NCBI RefSeq assembly: GCF_001039355.2
Contig: NW_019775532.1
Span: 12,355 to 76,354, forward strand
Length of the DNA stretch: 64,000 nt
Source: Lingula anatina
Taxonomy: Eukaryota; Brachiopoda; Lingulata; Lingulida; Lingulidae
Direction of reading: 5' to 3'
In this document: positions 43,741 to 57,417 of the stretch, piece by piece
How positions within the stretch are numbered: the first letter of the stretch is position 1
Layout of the letters: every line of letters begins with the position of its first letter
The notes under the pieces: generated by a model
Databases searched by the model: none
Told to the model about the DNA's origin: nothing
The model's input: the letters and a program-made list of their open reading frames with translations, nothing else
Program-made: the position numbers and the translations under genes

Positions 43741-43980
43741 ACTATTCGTTTGGTAGACTATTCGTTTGAAAAAGTATGCTTATGTTTTTCATTTAAACTA
43801 ACAGCACTGCTGTCTACGTGTTTATTTGGATACAGATACAAGACAACCACAGCTGAGCTATATATATCACACTTTGAGCAACCTTATACCGTTGACGATG
43901 AGGTATGAGATTGGGCTTAGGTTGGTTAAGAATCTGTTGTCTAAATTTGTATTGAGCCTGTGGCATAGGGCCTATATAAG

Positions 43981-43983
<3 letters not shown>

Positions 43984-44011
<28 letters not shown>
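43984..44011. repeat. (GT)n microsatellite
   Basis: 14 dinucleotide units. Confidence 0.95.
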
Positions 44012-44016
<5 letters not shown>

Positions 44017-44509
44017 CAAGGATAAATACTTGTATCATACTTGTATCATAAATAAGTATCATTGGGGTAATAAACCGCTGAAAAACTTTATCCTACGTTG
44101 TACCCAAAAATTAATTGGATAAGTTATCGTCTAATGAAAGACGAAGAAGTATACTGACGTGCGATAACAAATACAGTTGTGCAAATTTACGCAAATGTAC
44201 AGGTAGTGGTAAAACTGTAAATCTAAATTCCTTATTATTAATTATTTGTTTTCGTATTTAACTTACCTCCGACCCCCCTGCATAAATCTACTTGCTATAT
44301 ACTACAATCAAAGCCAGCTTAACAGCTGGGTGTAATGTTGGCAAGGGCCGGTTTAACTTAAACTGGGATGCTTTAGAATTGGTTTTACCCAAGGGGTTCA
44401 ACTTTGGTTATTAAATTTTTGTTATCCAAAATGTGAGCACAAGCATTGCACAGAAGGGATTGTTTTACTAAAAGCCGTTTATATGTGTTAAGCTTAATCA
44501 TCTTCAGGA

Positions 44510-45052
44510 TCAATTATCTTTTTTATCATTTTTCGAATTTGGGCATGTCCGATTTTCAATCTCACCAAAAGTAATCCGTAGCTGATTCCATACAGATTTA
44601 TAGTTGGTAATGGAAGCGTGTTTCCTGAACCATGCCTTGGACCCAATGACTATCAGTCTACCTTTGAAACTGAGTGCTGAGTCTACATTACTTGTTATCG
44701 TTAAAGCATATTTGCGTGAAATAATTTTCACTTTTGATGGATTTTTGATGACTTTTGAGGAAAACATAGCATAAATCAATTTAGTGCCATCTGATCGTTC
44801 AATAAGCCAATGTCTTATCTGTAGAGATAATTGAAACTGATATTTTAGATATGACGTACAGCTTATATAAATATTTTGGAAGTTAGGGCAATTATTCATT
44901 TTCAGACATCTTATATTTTCATATAGGTATACCGATATCCTTTTTCCACATATAGTACTTAGTAATTTACAAGCAAATTTAAAGAAAAGAAGAATCTTGG
45001 CGCTGTTTAACACCGAGAAAAGGCCACTCATTTTGCCAGATTTAAGGATCAA
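44510..45052 (-). CDS. Hypothetical 180-codon open frame
   Basis: This is the longest uninterrupted intergenic frame in the window, in AT-rich DNA. The product is rich in Lys, Ser, Ile and Asn (for example IISRKYALTITSNVDSALSF then KGRLIVIGSK), with a hydrophobic N-terminal stretch (VLNSAKILLFFKFACKLL). The alternation of strands in its second half loosely recalls an extracellular beta-sandwich, but I do not recognise a family. There is no clear splice context or paralogue in the window. It could be chance, a gene fragment or a decayed exon. Confidence 0.25.
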   Translation of the reverse strand: MILKSGKMSGLFSVLNSAKILLFFKFACKLLSTICGKRISVYLYENIRCLKMNNCPNFQNIYISCTSYLKYQFQLSLQIRHWLIERSDGTKLIYAMFSSKVIKNPSKVKIISRKYALTITSNVDSALSFKGRLIVIGSKAWFRKHASITNYKSVWNQLRITFGEIENRTCPNSKNDKKDN

Positions 45053-45994
45053 TTTGTCTTATTGCTCTACAGAATGTTTCATTAATATCCCGATTTCGCC
45101 ATCTGTATTTAATATCAGGCAGGGTTCCAAAGATGATCAGTATTGTGCTGTAATAGTAAGATGGCTTACATGTTGTCTTACATGTATTCACAATACAGAT
45201 AATGGCTTGGCATTGTTCACTTGCTGATTACGACTCTTTGGCGAATCATTTCCTCCTTCATTATGGGAAAGGTCACTCATTTAGGCCCTACTTGAACTTC
45301 AACGCCTTTCTTTTTTAATAAAACATCGCTAGAATAAAGCAGTCGGCGGTGGGTCACATCTGTTTCACGTTTGTTTTATTCCAACAACGACAATGAAACA
45401 CGTAGATACAGTAGACACGCGGATGCGAAAAAGAATGCTGTAACTCAGTCCCTGATTATTTAAATTGATTCTTAAGTTACATTCTTTTAGCCCATTACCC
45501 AGAAATGTCACAAGGCTTTTTTATCAGTTATGACATTCCTAAAGCTCTCAGAAGACTCTGTGAGTGTTATCAATCCCAGTGGCTATAAATGTTCTCTTGA
45601 GAACAGGGAAATCATTATCTTTTGCAAAATTCACTTTGTTTAACAATAAAAAGAGCAAAGCTCGTCGGATGATTTGAAACAAAGGAACCTTATATTGAAA
45701 TGACATTCGAGCTGGTGATTCGAAAAATGGCGTTTACACTGTATTTTGCTTTTACCTATATGCCTTAGTCGTTTCTTTGTTGCATTGGCGAAAATTTCTT
45801 CCTGCAGTCTACCCCAAATGGAACGGTTCTATCTACGTGTGATTGATGCCATATGTAAACTAAGTAAATCATTTTGCTGTATATTAAAATGAACAAAGGT
45901 AATTGTAAATAAAAAAATACATCTGGTACTGAAATATTACATGTATTTGCATTATGCTGTGGGAGACTATTCCTGCTACGTAATCGTGCTATGG

Positions 45995-46078
<84 letters not shown>

Positions 46079-48809
46079 TGTGCACGAGTATGTGTCAGTC
46101 ACTGTTGAGGTTCAAACTCATTCGTGTTGGTGATCTGAACAGGCGTAATTCAAATCCCTTTATACAAAACACCTAACCGTAAGTTTGAGTTAGTTCTAGT
46201 AATGAGTCCTTTCTGCTTTGGTAAAAAGAGCACGGGGAAGAGCATAATGCCACAAACCGCAGCTGCATGTGTTCTTACCGTATATATTTTTGTTTGCTAA
46301 TTTATCTTTTTCTATAGCATGAGATTTGTACATGTACAAAAGTTTAACAAATACAAAGAAAAAACTACACTTTGATACTATATTATATAAACTAAAATTT
46401 CGATAAACCTAAAGCACTTCTCAAAAGTGCTCGTTTTGAATTCCTGTTTCCTCTTCTCCATTTAAAATAGAAATTCACAAGACCATCAAATTTGTTTATA
46501 TTCACGTATATATGATACGATTGACCACACAATTTCCAGCAGTTGTTCTACGTTATTAAATTGTGTACATGTATATTATCTATCGTACACGTAATGTGGC
46601 GAAAGAAGTAGACACAGTAATGAGCAAGCAGGTTAGAGAGTACTACATTCTCTTTTGCGTACGTTATGACATAGGATCTATGCTTTTAGATTCCATCCCA
46701 TGCCGGAAGATAAAAACGGTCATATTTTACCAGTTCATCGAATTATTCGATTTTTATTTGAGCACAGGAAGTGTAACGCTTCACCGCGAGTTTTTGTGCC
46801 AACAATGATATTTCCGACGAAGACTTTTTCTTCTGTTGCTCGAATTAATGTCACGTTATATACCATACTTACTATCACGCTATCAGATCTTTTTCGTAAT
46901 AAACTACGTGATCTTCAATACATTACACGTTCCAAGCAACTGGACTTGGAAATATTTCTATACATCATTAAGTTCAAAACATAAATTGTATTGAGGCTCT
47001 AGTTATGAGGCGATGACCATGTGAATATATCAAAGTTTTTTTTTTTTGAAAAATATAGACCAAGATCGAAAATCCGGATAAAAAAAATCGATGTTAAGTA
47101 ATAAATTAGATCAACTTTTCGGGATACGATCAATTCATCTGATATCTAATATAATAATCTTATTTCATAATTTGCCGATTCCCGTACTGGAAACGTTATG
47201 GAAATCACCTTATTCTAATACAAAAAAGCGGAATCTGTTAATATCATCCTTTTACCTCTGCATAGGAAAAACATGCTTCAAATTGTTTCGTACTTCACAA
47301 ATTGACTTCATAATAGAAAAATATCAGAAATGAGACACCCCCGACAAATATTTATTTCTAATAATGGTTGTTTTCCTTATTTTGGGGTTAATTTTAAGAC
47401 ACTACCTCGCTATGCACGTAGCAAGTATCATGTGTCAAAGTAATGTATACAAAGTCGATATGTTATTGCTGAAAGAAGAGACACTACAACTCATTAAGGG
47501 TCATCGAAGGAAAGTGTAGATAAACATAACCCACGCAAGGACCACACATTGCCCATATTTATACATGTATAAGTAGATTACAGGTTTCTTCATTAAAAAA
47601 CACATAGAAGTTACGTCTTTTTTTAAGTTGGAAGACCGGATCTGGCAGCTACATGAGGAGGGAGTTATGTACTACTTTGCACTTAAAATAATTCTTAATG
47701 CCTAATCAAATCGAAATTAGAGCGTGTTTCATCACAGTTTCGCGTCATCCAATCATTTGATATAATGAGTATCGTCAGAATCACCTATTTTTTATGTTGT
47801 TATTCTGTTGTTCTACAGACTAAGTATAAAATTTATTTAAAGAGACGTTCTGCTAGCAGCAGACACTTTGAAATGAATCATGGGTGTGTAAAACGTAGGG
47901 CATGTAAAACTTGTTGCAACATGCATTTACCCCATGCATAATGAATATAAATAATGGAAACCGCAGTTTTTTTAACCTAGCTTACAAAGAACCACTTTCC
48001 AACCAAGAACCCACGCTGTCTCCTTCTAATGAGGCTTTTGTTTGCACGTCTCGTCGACTTCCATAGAATGTCTTAAGGAAAGTAATTCCTTTGTCTTGTT
48101 GATTCGATCACTCTGATAGAATATTTTGCTCAGTTAGATGGCGCTGAGCGATGAAGCGTTATGCCAGATGGTATTGGCGTTTCTTTCTTTTTTTTTTTGT
48201 CCAGGCATTTGCATAATCTTTAGGATTGACACGAAGTGAGGATGCAGTGCATTCAGGCATATTTCAGGGAATCCAATGTCGTCACACAACATTGTTGTAC
48301 CAATTGGAAAGCTAGTGAAAATCCCCTTTTGACTTTCATTCTGCCTGGTGATGTGGTGGTATGGTCTTATTTGTAATGTGATACGTCGATGAAAATGCAT
48401 ACGTCATTTTTCAATTCAGATATAACATTTTCACATCGAACTGGCGGTAATTTAAGTTCTGGCAACGCGGCCAGTGACAATTGACTACATTTTATTGCAA
48501 TTCAAACACGTTGGGCCGAAGCGGGTGGTTATTTCTGCTATGTAAGTATATAACGTAAAGGTAACGGTGTGTGTGTGTGTGTTATGCCAAATGTGTAAAA
48601 ATGAGGTGTAATTGGTTTCTTGACCGATCACACCATCGATGCAATTGTCACTTCTATAAAAAAGTGAACAAGAGTTATTTATCGAACATTGCAGACAGAA
48701 AGTACGAAAAATGCAGCATTCATTAGATGTGAATGTCCTGGGTACATAAGTCAACAGTACACTTGTTTTACACAGTAGATGGAATCCTATAGATAAAAAT
48801 TGTCATTCC
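45053..48809. other. Intergenic, no recognised gene
   Basis: AT-rich. It contains the compound (TC)n(TG)n microsatellite and a short (GT)n near 48567-48582. Confidence 0.5.
45999..46078. repeat. Compound (TC)n(TG)n microsatellite
   Basis: About 19 TC units followed by about 20 TG units. Confidence 0.97.
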
Positions 48810-51800
48810 GTAAATAGAAGCCATTGAGAACCTGCAGTCATGTTATTGCATGCAAACGACCCAGCAAATCGTCGTAAAAAACATACTGGTTCACCATAAA
48901 TCTTGGCTCCCACCGTGCCTTTAAACTCATTCTGTAAATCGAGGAACAATTTAAGGGCAATATTTAAGGAAAGGATCTCCCAGGCTGGAAATGAAGATCG
49001 GCACTTGTGTAGTGAAACATGCGGTTATCACTTTCTTCTCGTTCAGTCACTAAAGTTACACTTCCTCAGAAGTGGACAAAACATAAATGGAGCACTGAAC
49101 TCAGATATATCAATATAATATATTGTTTTTATCAAAGCATTATTGTTAAGTTGATATTGTAATAAAGGCAAGGATCAAAAGAAAACTGAACTGATCGCAT
49201 TAGATGGATTAGCGGAGCATCTCGGCCAATTTCCCCCTGAAGTCTCTTCGCAACTTGATATAACATACGTTTATAATCCTTTGACATTATGAAATCAATC
49301 AATGGAAAATATCTCCACTAGTTTCCGATGTCTTTTATTTTTATTGTTTATTTTTATTTTGTCATGACAATCAATGGGCAACTAAGGCGTGAGTTTTCAC
49401 ATAGAACATACATGTTTAAATAAATGAAATAAAACAAAAACAGGTGGATAATATTGAGTGTCAATAGCACTTGAACTCATACAAATCTTTAACGTCAACA
49501 TGCTGGTCACAGTACACAAGTTTTAATCACAATGCTCACTGGTCAGGACACAATATTCCCCATCCTACAAAAAGAAAAGTTGATTGGTATAAACTATGAT
49601 TAGATTATTGACGCTCGGAAACAAATGAGCGTCTAAATGAGAAAAAAAGGTTGTGCTCCTTGTAAGTTTCATGATATTGAGTGTCAATAGCACTTGAACT
49701 TATATATACAAATCTTTAACGTCAATATGCAGGTCACACTGCCCAAGTCTTAATCACAATGCGCACTGGTCAAGACTTAATATACCCCATGAATCTTACA
49801 TAAAGAAAAATTGATTGGTTTAAACTATGATTAGATTATTGACGCTCGGAAACAAATGAGTGTTTAAATGAGAAAAGAAAGTTATGCTCTTTGCAAGCTT
49901 TCTTGGTATACTTTCTTCAGCCATTTTTGGGAATTTCATTTTAGGTTTAAGTCTGAAAATCTCCAAATTAATAGTGAGATAAGGAGGTTTGCACTTTACA
50001 AAGTTGAGTATACCACAATGGAAGGCAATGCAAACTATGCCTTATACAAAGAGCCTTATTCCAACCGTTGTAGCTGTTATCGGAGAACGTTAAGATCGTT
50101 TAATTAAAAAAGAGATTTGTTGAAAAGGCGCTTGCAATGTACCTGTACAACACATCATATGTTATACCTATTCTATAAGATTTGGCGTACATTGTACATC
50201 GAAATCGCGCAGGTTCATATACATTAGGTTAACTGGTAAAGCCCCTATTAATTGATCTTTCATAAGGTGAAACTAGATATCAAGTGATAATGTAATGAAA
50301 GGAGTTAAAATGCACGCTCACGATTAGAAATTTCATAGCAACAGATATGCAGCTGTTGTTGACATTGAAATAAAACAAGTCGGAAAAAGGACACGAAGAC
50401 TGCATTTATTCCTTTACGCCAATAGCAATTATCTTTACTGGTCGTATCCTGTTTTTTTCACTACTGTACGAAAAAAGAATGGCATTTTTAATTAACGTTA
50501 GGACTGCTTTTGCCAATTTTTGAGCAAGGCTTTGGAGTTTCAATAAGTGCGGCATCTGCAAAGGACCGAAACTCATTCACTTTTTCAAGTACAGTGCTCT
50601 TTGTCAGTCGTCTTATTTTGACTAGTCAACATTGTTATCCAGATCATTTAATTTTTTGGACTGCAAGGTCCCAAAATTTGACAGCAGGTATAAATAAATT
50701 CAGAATAATCTGATTATAATTGTACTTTGGTGTTCTTGCAAAACGGTTAACAGGTTAATCAATATGCGCCCTACGGTTCAGATACTGGAATGGGTGGCAT
50801 AGATAAGAAAATACATGTGCAAAGACCATATTTCTTCACAGTTACACAGATTCATCTCTTCCCTGGCGTCATATTAAGCCTATCAAACCTGAACGAATGT
50901 CGATTAGACGTAGAACATCCAATTTTGCTTGAGAATAAACGATATTAAATGCTTTCGCATCATTGCTGCACGACGATTTGGAAGAAATCGGAACTGTTTT
51001 ACGAAGATATGAATTAACGTCAGATATACTTATTTGGCATTTGACAGAGTTCTGACTTTCATCTTTAATCTGCCATACGAGTTAAAGCTGCATACTTATT
51101 AGATTTTAAAATTAACATCCAAAAGAAAACTTTTTCGTTATTAGGTTATTTACGATATGCTACGTGTGTTCTGTTTCCGTAAAATTGTATCATTTAAATT
51201 ACCAAATAAGTAACAAAATGACACGCATACAAGCAAACATAAGCAGTTTTTACCTCACCAACACTTCTGAGTTGCAAAGTTTCAGCAATTTCTAGAACAG
51301 AATACGGATATATCTAATCGTGTTTTTTGACCTTTTTAACATTAGCTAGCGTCCTAATTTGCAGGTAAAGCAGACTATTGGAGAAAATCTGTTCTACAAT
51401 CAATTAAGTAAGCCTTAATGACAGATCGGTTCTTAGTTTATTCGAGACCCTGTTTGAGACCCCCTTCGGCATCCTACTATATGAAGCAGATTGGCGAAGA
51501 ACTAGCTACGGAGATATTTTAATTTTTGAGAACGTAACGTGTAAATTGACTTATTTCACATTCGGTATTCAAGTACAGTCTGTGCTATAAGCGTGTGCTT
51601 GCAACACAACCCTTCAAGGCAAAGGGCATTTCATTCAACGGGATTTTTAACCCCATATGCAGAAATCAAAGTCTTAGAGCATTCACCCAGAGCCTTTGAT
51701 TCTTGTCCCAAGATGACCGTGGTCATCCTTTCTTGCCATCGGAATAGCAACGGCTAGCCGGGTGTTAACATTGGACTTTGCAAAAAAAAGGTACTTATGG

Positions 51801-53328
51801 ACATAAAAAGAACCTTGATAAACCTCCCTCTTTTTACAGTAATTGAGGCCCGTAGTTCTAACCTGGACACGAAAACAATGGATTTTTTTTAAATGATAGG
51901 ACCCACCCGGCTGTTAGGAAAGGGTAATAGAGCTTCCCGCTAGATACCTTTCATTTTTATCCTTTTTTTCTGTAGACCGTAGAATCGATCTCAGCAGGTT
52001 GGCTGGATTTGGGAAGGTAATTACTGTGACTAAGCAACGTAATTACACTAGGATAGCTGGGCTCGGGATGATACGATGCGGGTTTCTTTTGCATCTCAGG
52101 TACCGGAATAGTGCATCAAGGAAGAGAAAAGGGAGGAATTGCATTCAACCCTAATTATCTTTCGAGAGAAAAGAAAATTCTTGGAAAAGACTTCCACTCA
52201 GTCGAAAAAATATAAATAAAGTAAGTGCCGTGAAGTATATACTGACGTATGTTGAAAGGCGGAGAGCATTTCTCAGGTTGGCAGTCGACGTGCTTAATGG
52301 CACTTGTTAAGTACCTGCTAAACGATTCCTTAGTCAGAAAATGATTACAACAAATGAAGCAAGCGATGAGATCTACTGGCAACTGGGTGCCCATGCCAGG
52401 TGTTTGTATTTTTCCCACCAAATTGTTTCGCTGATAGACAGGGCAGACACTGTTGAAGGTATGGAGTTGTGCTTGTTCTTCTTTATTCACGTTGTCGACC
52501 TTTTAGTAGCTCAGGGAGAGCGTTCTTGTGTAATTTCACCAAATTTGCTTAGTTGCATGAAACAATCAGTTATGGAGTTTTTTAAACTCGGTTCTAAACC
52601 TGATATACATGTCTGAGACTTTTTCGAAAATATACAATTTATAACTCCTGTCATTTGGTCATACATGTAGCATACATTGTGATATACAGTAAACCTCAAT
52701 TATATACATATTTTGTAAATTTCAAATTATCTTATTATTATTATTATAGTCTTTGAGTAGCCTTTTTCTTTCTTCTTATCCAAATCGGAGTTTATTAGAG
52801 ACAGGAGAGTCTTTTCTTTTTGCACAGTACCAAAGTGAAAAATACAGCATTATCAATAATTGAATTGAATGAACGGTGTTCCCATTCGAAGCAACTGATG
52901 ATCTTTCATGTTAAACATCCTCACAGCATTTGCTGTCAATTTCTTATGGATTTCCAAAAGGACAAAGTGCTACAATGTAGTGATAAAAAGGAGGGGAAAA
53001 TCAATCATTTTCAATCCAATATGTTCACATTGGTACTAGTATTTAACCACTCTTGTGCGTTTGTTAGAAGACATTGACGTTGAAGACTTCTGAAGCAGAA
53101 TGGCTGATATATTTAAACTCTTCCTGAGGAAAAATCTATAAATATCGTTAATGCAGTTGTGTGATCACTAGCTGAATCTGAGAGAAGGTTTTTTCTTTCC
53201 GAAAATAAAAACATTTGTCGTTTTCCGTATCACTACCCAAAGTATAGTGTATGTAACTCTTAGACAAAGTGCTAGGTATGAGCGTAGGCGACGAATAAAT
53301 GCGCGATTTTCAGAGTGATAATAAAAAG
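48810..53328. repeat. Tandem segmental duplication, copy 1 (4.5 kb)
   Basis: From GTAAATAGAAGCCATTGAG to the end CAGAGTGATAATAAAAAG this segment repeats at 53332-57927 in the same orientation. The copies are nearly identical for long stretches (48903-49118 versus 53425-53640 differ by about one base) with scattered substitutions and small indels elsewhere. There is no convincing gene inside. Open frames such as 52341-52616 are present in both copies but have no recognised homology. Confidence 0.97.
49451..49907. repeat. Internal tandem repeat of about 223 bp in duplication copy 1
   Basis: Unit 1 starts ATATTGAGTGTCAATAGCAC at 49451 and unit 2 at 49674. Both include TTGACGCTCGGAAACAAATG. The units are clearly diverged from each other, so this repeat is older than the 4.5-kb duplication. 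Confidence 0.9.
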
Positions 53329-53329
53329 N
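53329..53329. other. Single ambiguous base at the duplication junction
   Basis: One N lies exactly between the end of copy 1 and the start of copy 2. Confidence 0.98.
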
Positions 53330-53972
53330 CAGTAAATAGAAGCCATTGAGAACCTGCAGTCATGTTATTGCATGCAAACGACCCAGCAAATCGTCGTAAA
53401 AAACATACTGGTTCACCATAAATCTTGGCTCCCACCGTGCCTTTAAACTCATTCTGTAAATCGAGGAACAATTTAAGGGCAATATTTAAGGAAAGGATCT
53501 CCCAGGCTGGAAATGAAGATCGGCACTTGTGTAGTGAAACATGCGGTTATCACTTTCTTCTCGTTCACTCACTAAAGTTACACTTCCTCAGAAGTGGACA
53601 AAACATAAATGGAGCACTGAACTCAGATATATCAATATAATATATTGTTTTTATCAAAGCATTATTGTTAAGTTGATATTGTAATAAAGGCAAGGATCAA
53701 AAGAAAACTGAACTGATCGCATTAGATGGATTAGCGGAGCATCTCGGCCAATTTCCCCCTGAAGTCTCTTCGCAACTTGATATAACATACGTTTATAATC
53801 CTTTGACATTATGAAATTAATCAATGGAAAATATCTCCACTAGTTTCCGATGTCTTTTATTTTTATTGTTTATTTTTATTTTGTCATGACAATCAATGGG
53901 CAACTAAGGCGTGAGTTTTCACATAGAACATACATGTTTAAATAAATGAAATAAAACAAAAACAGGTGGATA

Positions 53973-54430
53973 ATATTGAGTGTCAATAGCACTTGAACTC
54001 ATACAAATCTTTAACGTCAACATGCTGGTCACAGTACACAAGTTTTAATCACAATGCTCACTGGTCAGGACACAATATTCCCCATCCTACAAAAAGAAAA
54101 GTTGATTGGTATAAACTATGATTAGATTATTGACGCTCGGAAACAAATGAGCGTCTAAATGAGAAAAAAAAGGTTGTGCTCCTTGTAAGTTTCATGATAT
54201 TCAGTGTCAATAGCACTTGAACTGATATATACAAATCTTTAACGTCAATATGCAGGTCACACGGCACAAGTCTTAATCACAATGCGCACTGGTCAGGACT
54301 TAATATACCCCATGAATCTTACATAAAGAAAAATTGATTGGTTTAAACTATGATTAGATTATTGACGTTCGGAAACAAATGAGCGTTTAAATGAGAAAAG
54401 AAAGTTATGCTCTTTGCAAGTTTTCCTGGT
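53973..54430. repeat. Internal tandem repeat of about 224 bp in duplication copy 2
   Basis: Unit starts are at 53973 and 54197, corresponding to the pair in copy 1. Confidence 0.9.
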
Positions 54431-57317
54431 ATACTTTCTTCAGCCATTTTTGGGAATTTCATTTTAGGTTTTAGTCTGAAAATCTCCAAGATTAATAGTG
54501 AGATAAGGAGGTGTGCATTTTACAAAGTTGCATATACCACAATGGAAGGCAATGCAAACTATGCCTTATACATGTACATAGAGCCTTACTCCAACTGTTG
54601 TAGCTGATACCGGAGAACGTTAATGTCGTTTAGTTAAAAAAGGGATTAGTTGAAAAGGCGCTTGCAATGTCCCTGTACAATACATCATAAAATATACCTA
54701 TTCTATAAGATTTGGCGTACATTGTACATCGATATCGCGCAGGTTCATATACATTGGGTTAACAAGTAAAATTGGTCTATCATAAGGGGAAACTAAAGGT
54801 AACGTGGATATCAAGTGACAATGCAATGAAAAGAGTTAAAATGCACGCTCACGATTAGACTTTTGAAAGCTACAGATATGCAGTTGCTGTTGACATTGAA
54901 ATATATCAAGTCGGAAAAGGACACGAAGACTGCATTTATTCCTTTACGCCAATAGCAATTATCTTTACTGGACGTATCCTGTTTTTTTTTCACTACTGTA
55001 CGACTTTGGAGTTTCAACAAGTGCGGCGTCTGCAGGAGGACCGAAACTTTTTCGAGTATAGTGCTCCTTGTCAGTCGTCTTGTTTTAATTAGTCAACATT
55101 GTTATCCAGATCATTAGATTTTTTGGAATTTGACAGCAGTTATAAATAAATTTTCAATAATCTGATAATAATTGCACTTTGGTGTTCTTGTAAAACGAGA
55201 AACAGGTTAATCAATATGCGCCCTACGGTTTAGATACTGGAATGCGTGGCATAGATAAGAAAATACATGTGCAAAGGCCATATTTCTTCACAGTTACACA
55301 GATTCATCTCTTCCCTGGCGTCATATTAAGCCTATCAAACCTGAACGAATGTCGATTAGACGTAGAACATCCAATTTTGCTTGAGAATAAACGATATTAA
55401 ATGCTTTCGCATCATTGCAGTACGACGATTTAGAAGAAATCGGAAATGTTTGACGAAGATATGAATTAACGTCAGATATACTTATTTGGCATTTGACAGA
55501 GTTGTGACTTTCATCTTTAATCTGCCATACGAGTTAAAGCTGCATACTTATTAGATTTTAAAATTAACATTCCAAAGAAAACTTTTTCGTTATTAGGTTA
55601 TTTACGATATGCTACGTGTGTTCTGTTTCCGTAAAATTGTATCATTTAAATTACCAAATAAGTAACAAAATGACACGCATACAAACAAACATAAGCAGTT
55701 TTTACCTCAGCAACACTTCTGAGTTGCAAAGTTTCAGCAATTTCTAGAACAGAATACGGATATATCTTATCGTGTTTTTTGACCTTTTTAACATTAGCTA
55801 GCGTCCCAATTTGCAGGTAAAGCAGACTATTGGAGAAAATCTGTTCTACAATCAATTAAGTAATCCTTAATGACAGCTCGGTTTTTAGTTTATTCGAGAC
55901 CCGTTTTGAGACCCCATTCGGCATCCTACTATATGAAGCAGATTGGCCAAGAACTAGCTACGGAGATATTTTAATTTTTGAGAACGTAACGTAAATTGAC
56001 TTATTTCACATTCGGTATTCAAGTACAGTCTGTGCTATAAGCGTGTGCTTGCAACACAACCCTACACGGCAAAGGGCATTTCATTCAACGGGATTTTTAA
56101 CCCCATATGCAGAAATCAAAGTCTTAGAGCATTCGCCTTGAGCCTTTGATTTTTGTCCCAAGATGACCGTGGTCATCCTTTCTTGCCATCGGATATAGCA
56201 ACGGCTTTCCGGGTGTTAACATTGGACTTTGCAAAAAAAGGTACTTATGGAGATAAAAAGAACCTTGATAAAACTACCCTTTTTTACAGTTATTGAGGCC
56301 CATAGTGTGCTGGCGTCAATGTGTTCAAGCTCTTAGTGCTAGCCTGGACACGAAAACAATGGGTTTTTTGAAATGATGGGACCTACCCGGCTGTTAGGCA
56401 AGGGTAATAGAGCTTCCCGCTAGATACCTTTCATATTTATCCTTTTTTCCGTAGACTGTAGAATCGATCTCAGCAGGTTGGCTGGATTTGGGAAGGTAAT
56501 TACTGTGACTAAGCAACGTAATTACACTAGGATAGCTGGGCTCGGGATGATACGATGCGGGTTTCTTTTGCATCTCAGGTACCGGAATAGTGCATCAAGG
56601 AAGAGAAAAGGGTGGAATTGCATTCAACTCTAATTATCTTTCGAGAGAATAGACAATTCTTGGAAAAGACTTCCACTCAGTCGAAAAAATATAAATAAAG
56701 TAAGTGCCGTGAAGTATATACTGACGTATGTTGAAAGGCGGAGAACATTTCTCAGGTTGGCAGTCGACGTGCTTAATGGCACTTGTTAAGTACCTGCTAA
56801 ACGATTCCTTAGTCAGAAAATGATTACAACAAATGAAGCAAGCGATGAGATCTACTGGCAACTGGGTGCCCACGCCAGGTGTTTGTATTTTTTCCCACCA
56901 AATTGTTTCGCTGATAGACAGGGCAGACACTGTTGAAGGTATGGAGTTATGCTTGTTCTTCTTTATTCACGTTGTCGACCTTTTAGTAGCTCAGGGAGAG
57001 CGTTCTTGTGTAATTTCATCAAATTTGCTTAGTTGCATGAAACAATCAGTTATGGAGTTTTTTAAACTCGGTTCTAAACCTGATATCCATGTCTGAGACT
57101 TTTTCGAAAATATTTTCATACGTGTTCGTAAGTACAATTTATAAGTCATGCCATGGGGCCATACATGTAGCATACATTGTGATATACAGTAACCCTCAAT
57201 TATATATTTTGTAAATGTCATATTATCTTATCATTGTAGTCTTTGAGTAGCCTTTTGGAGATGTATCTTCTTATCCAATCGGAGTTTATTAGATACAGGA
57301 GAGTTTTTTTTTTTTTT

Positions 57318-57417
57318 NNNNNNNNNNNNNNNNNNNNNNNNNNNNNNNNNNNNNNNNNNNNNNNNNNNNNNNNNNNNNNNNNNNNNNNNNNNNNNNNNNN
57401 NNNNNNNNNNNNNNNNN
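57318..57417. other. Assembly gap (100 N)
   Basis: Exactly 100 Ns follow a T homopolymer. In copy 1 the flanks of this position are separated by only about ten bases, so the gap length is a placeholder. Confidence 0.98.

Noticed and set aside
45765-46176. Open frames with His-Thr/Arg-Glu or Ser-Leu/Cys-Val repeats
   Set aside because: They are products of the (TC)n(TG)n microsatellite.
52341-52616. Open frame conserved in both copies of the duplication (also 56833-57096)
   Set aside because: The copies are so similar that any frame would be shared; composition and lack of homology give no coding support.
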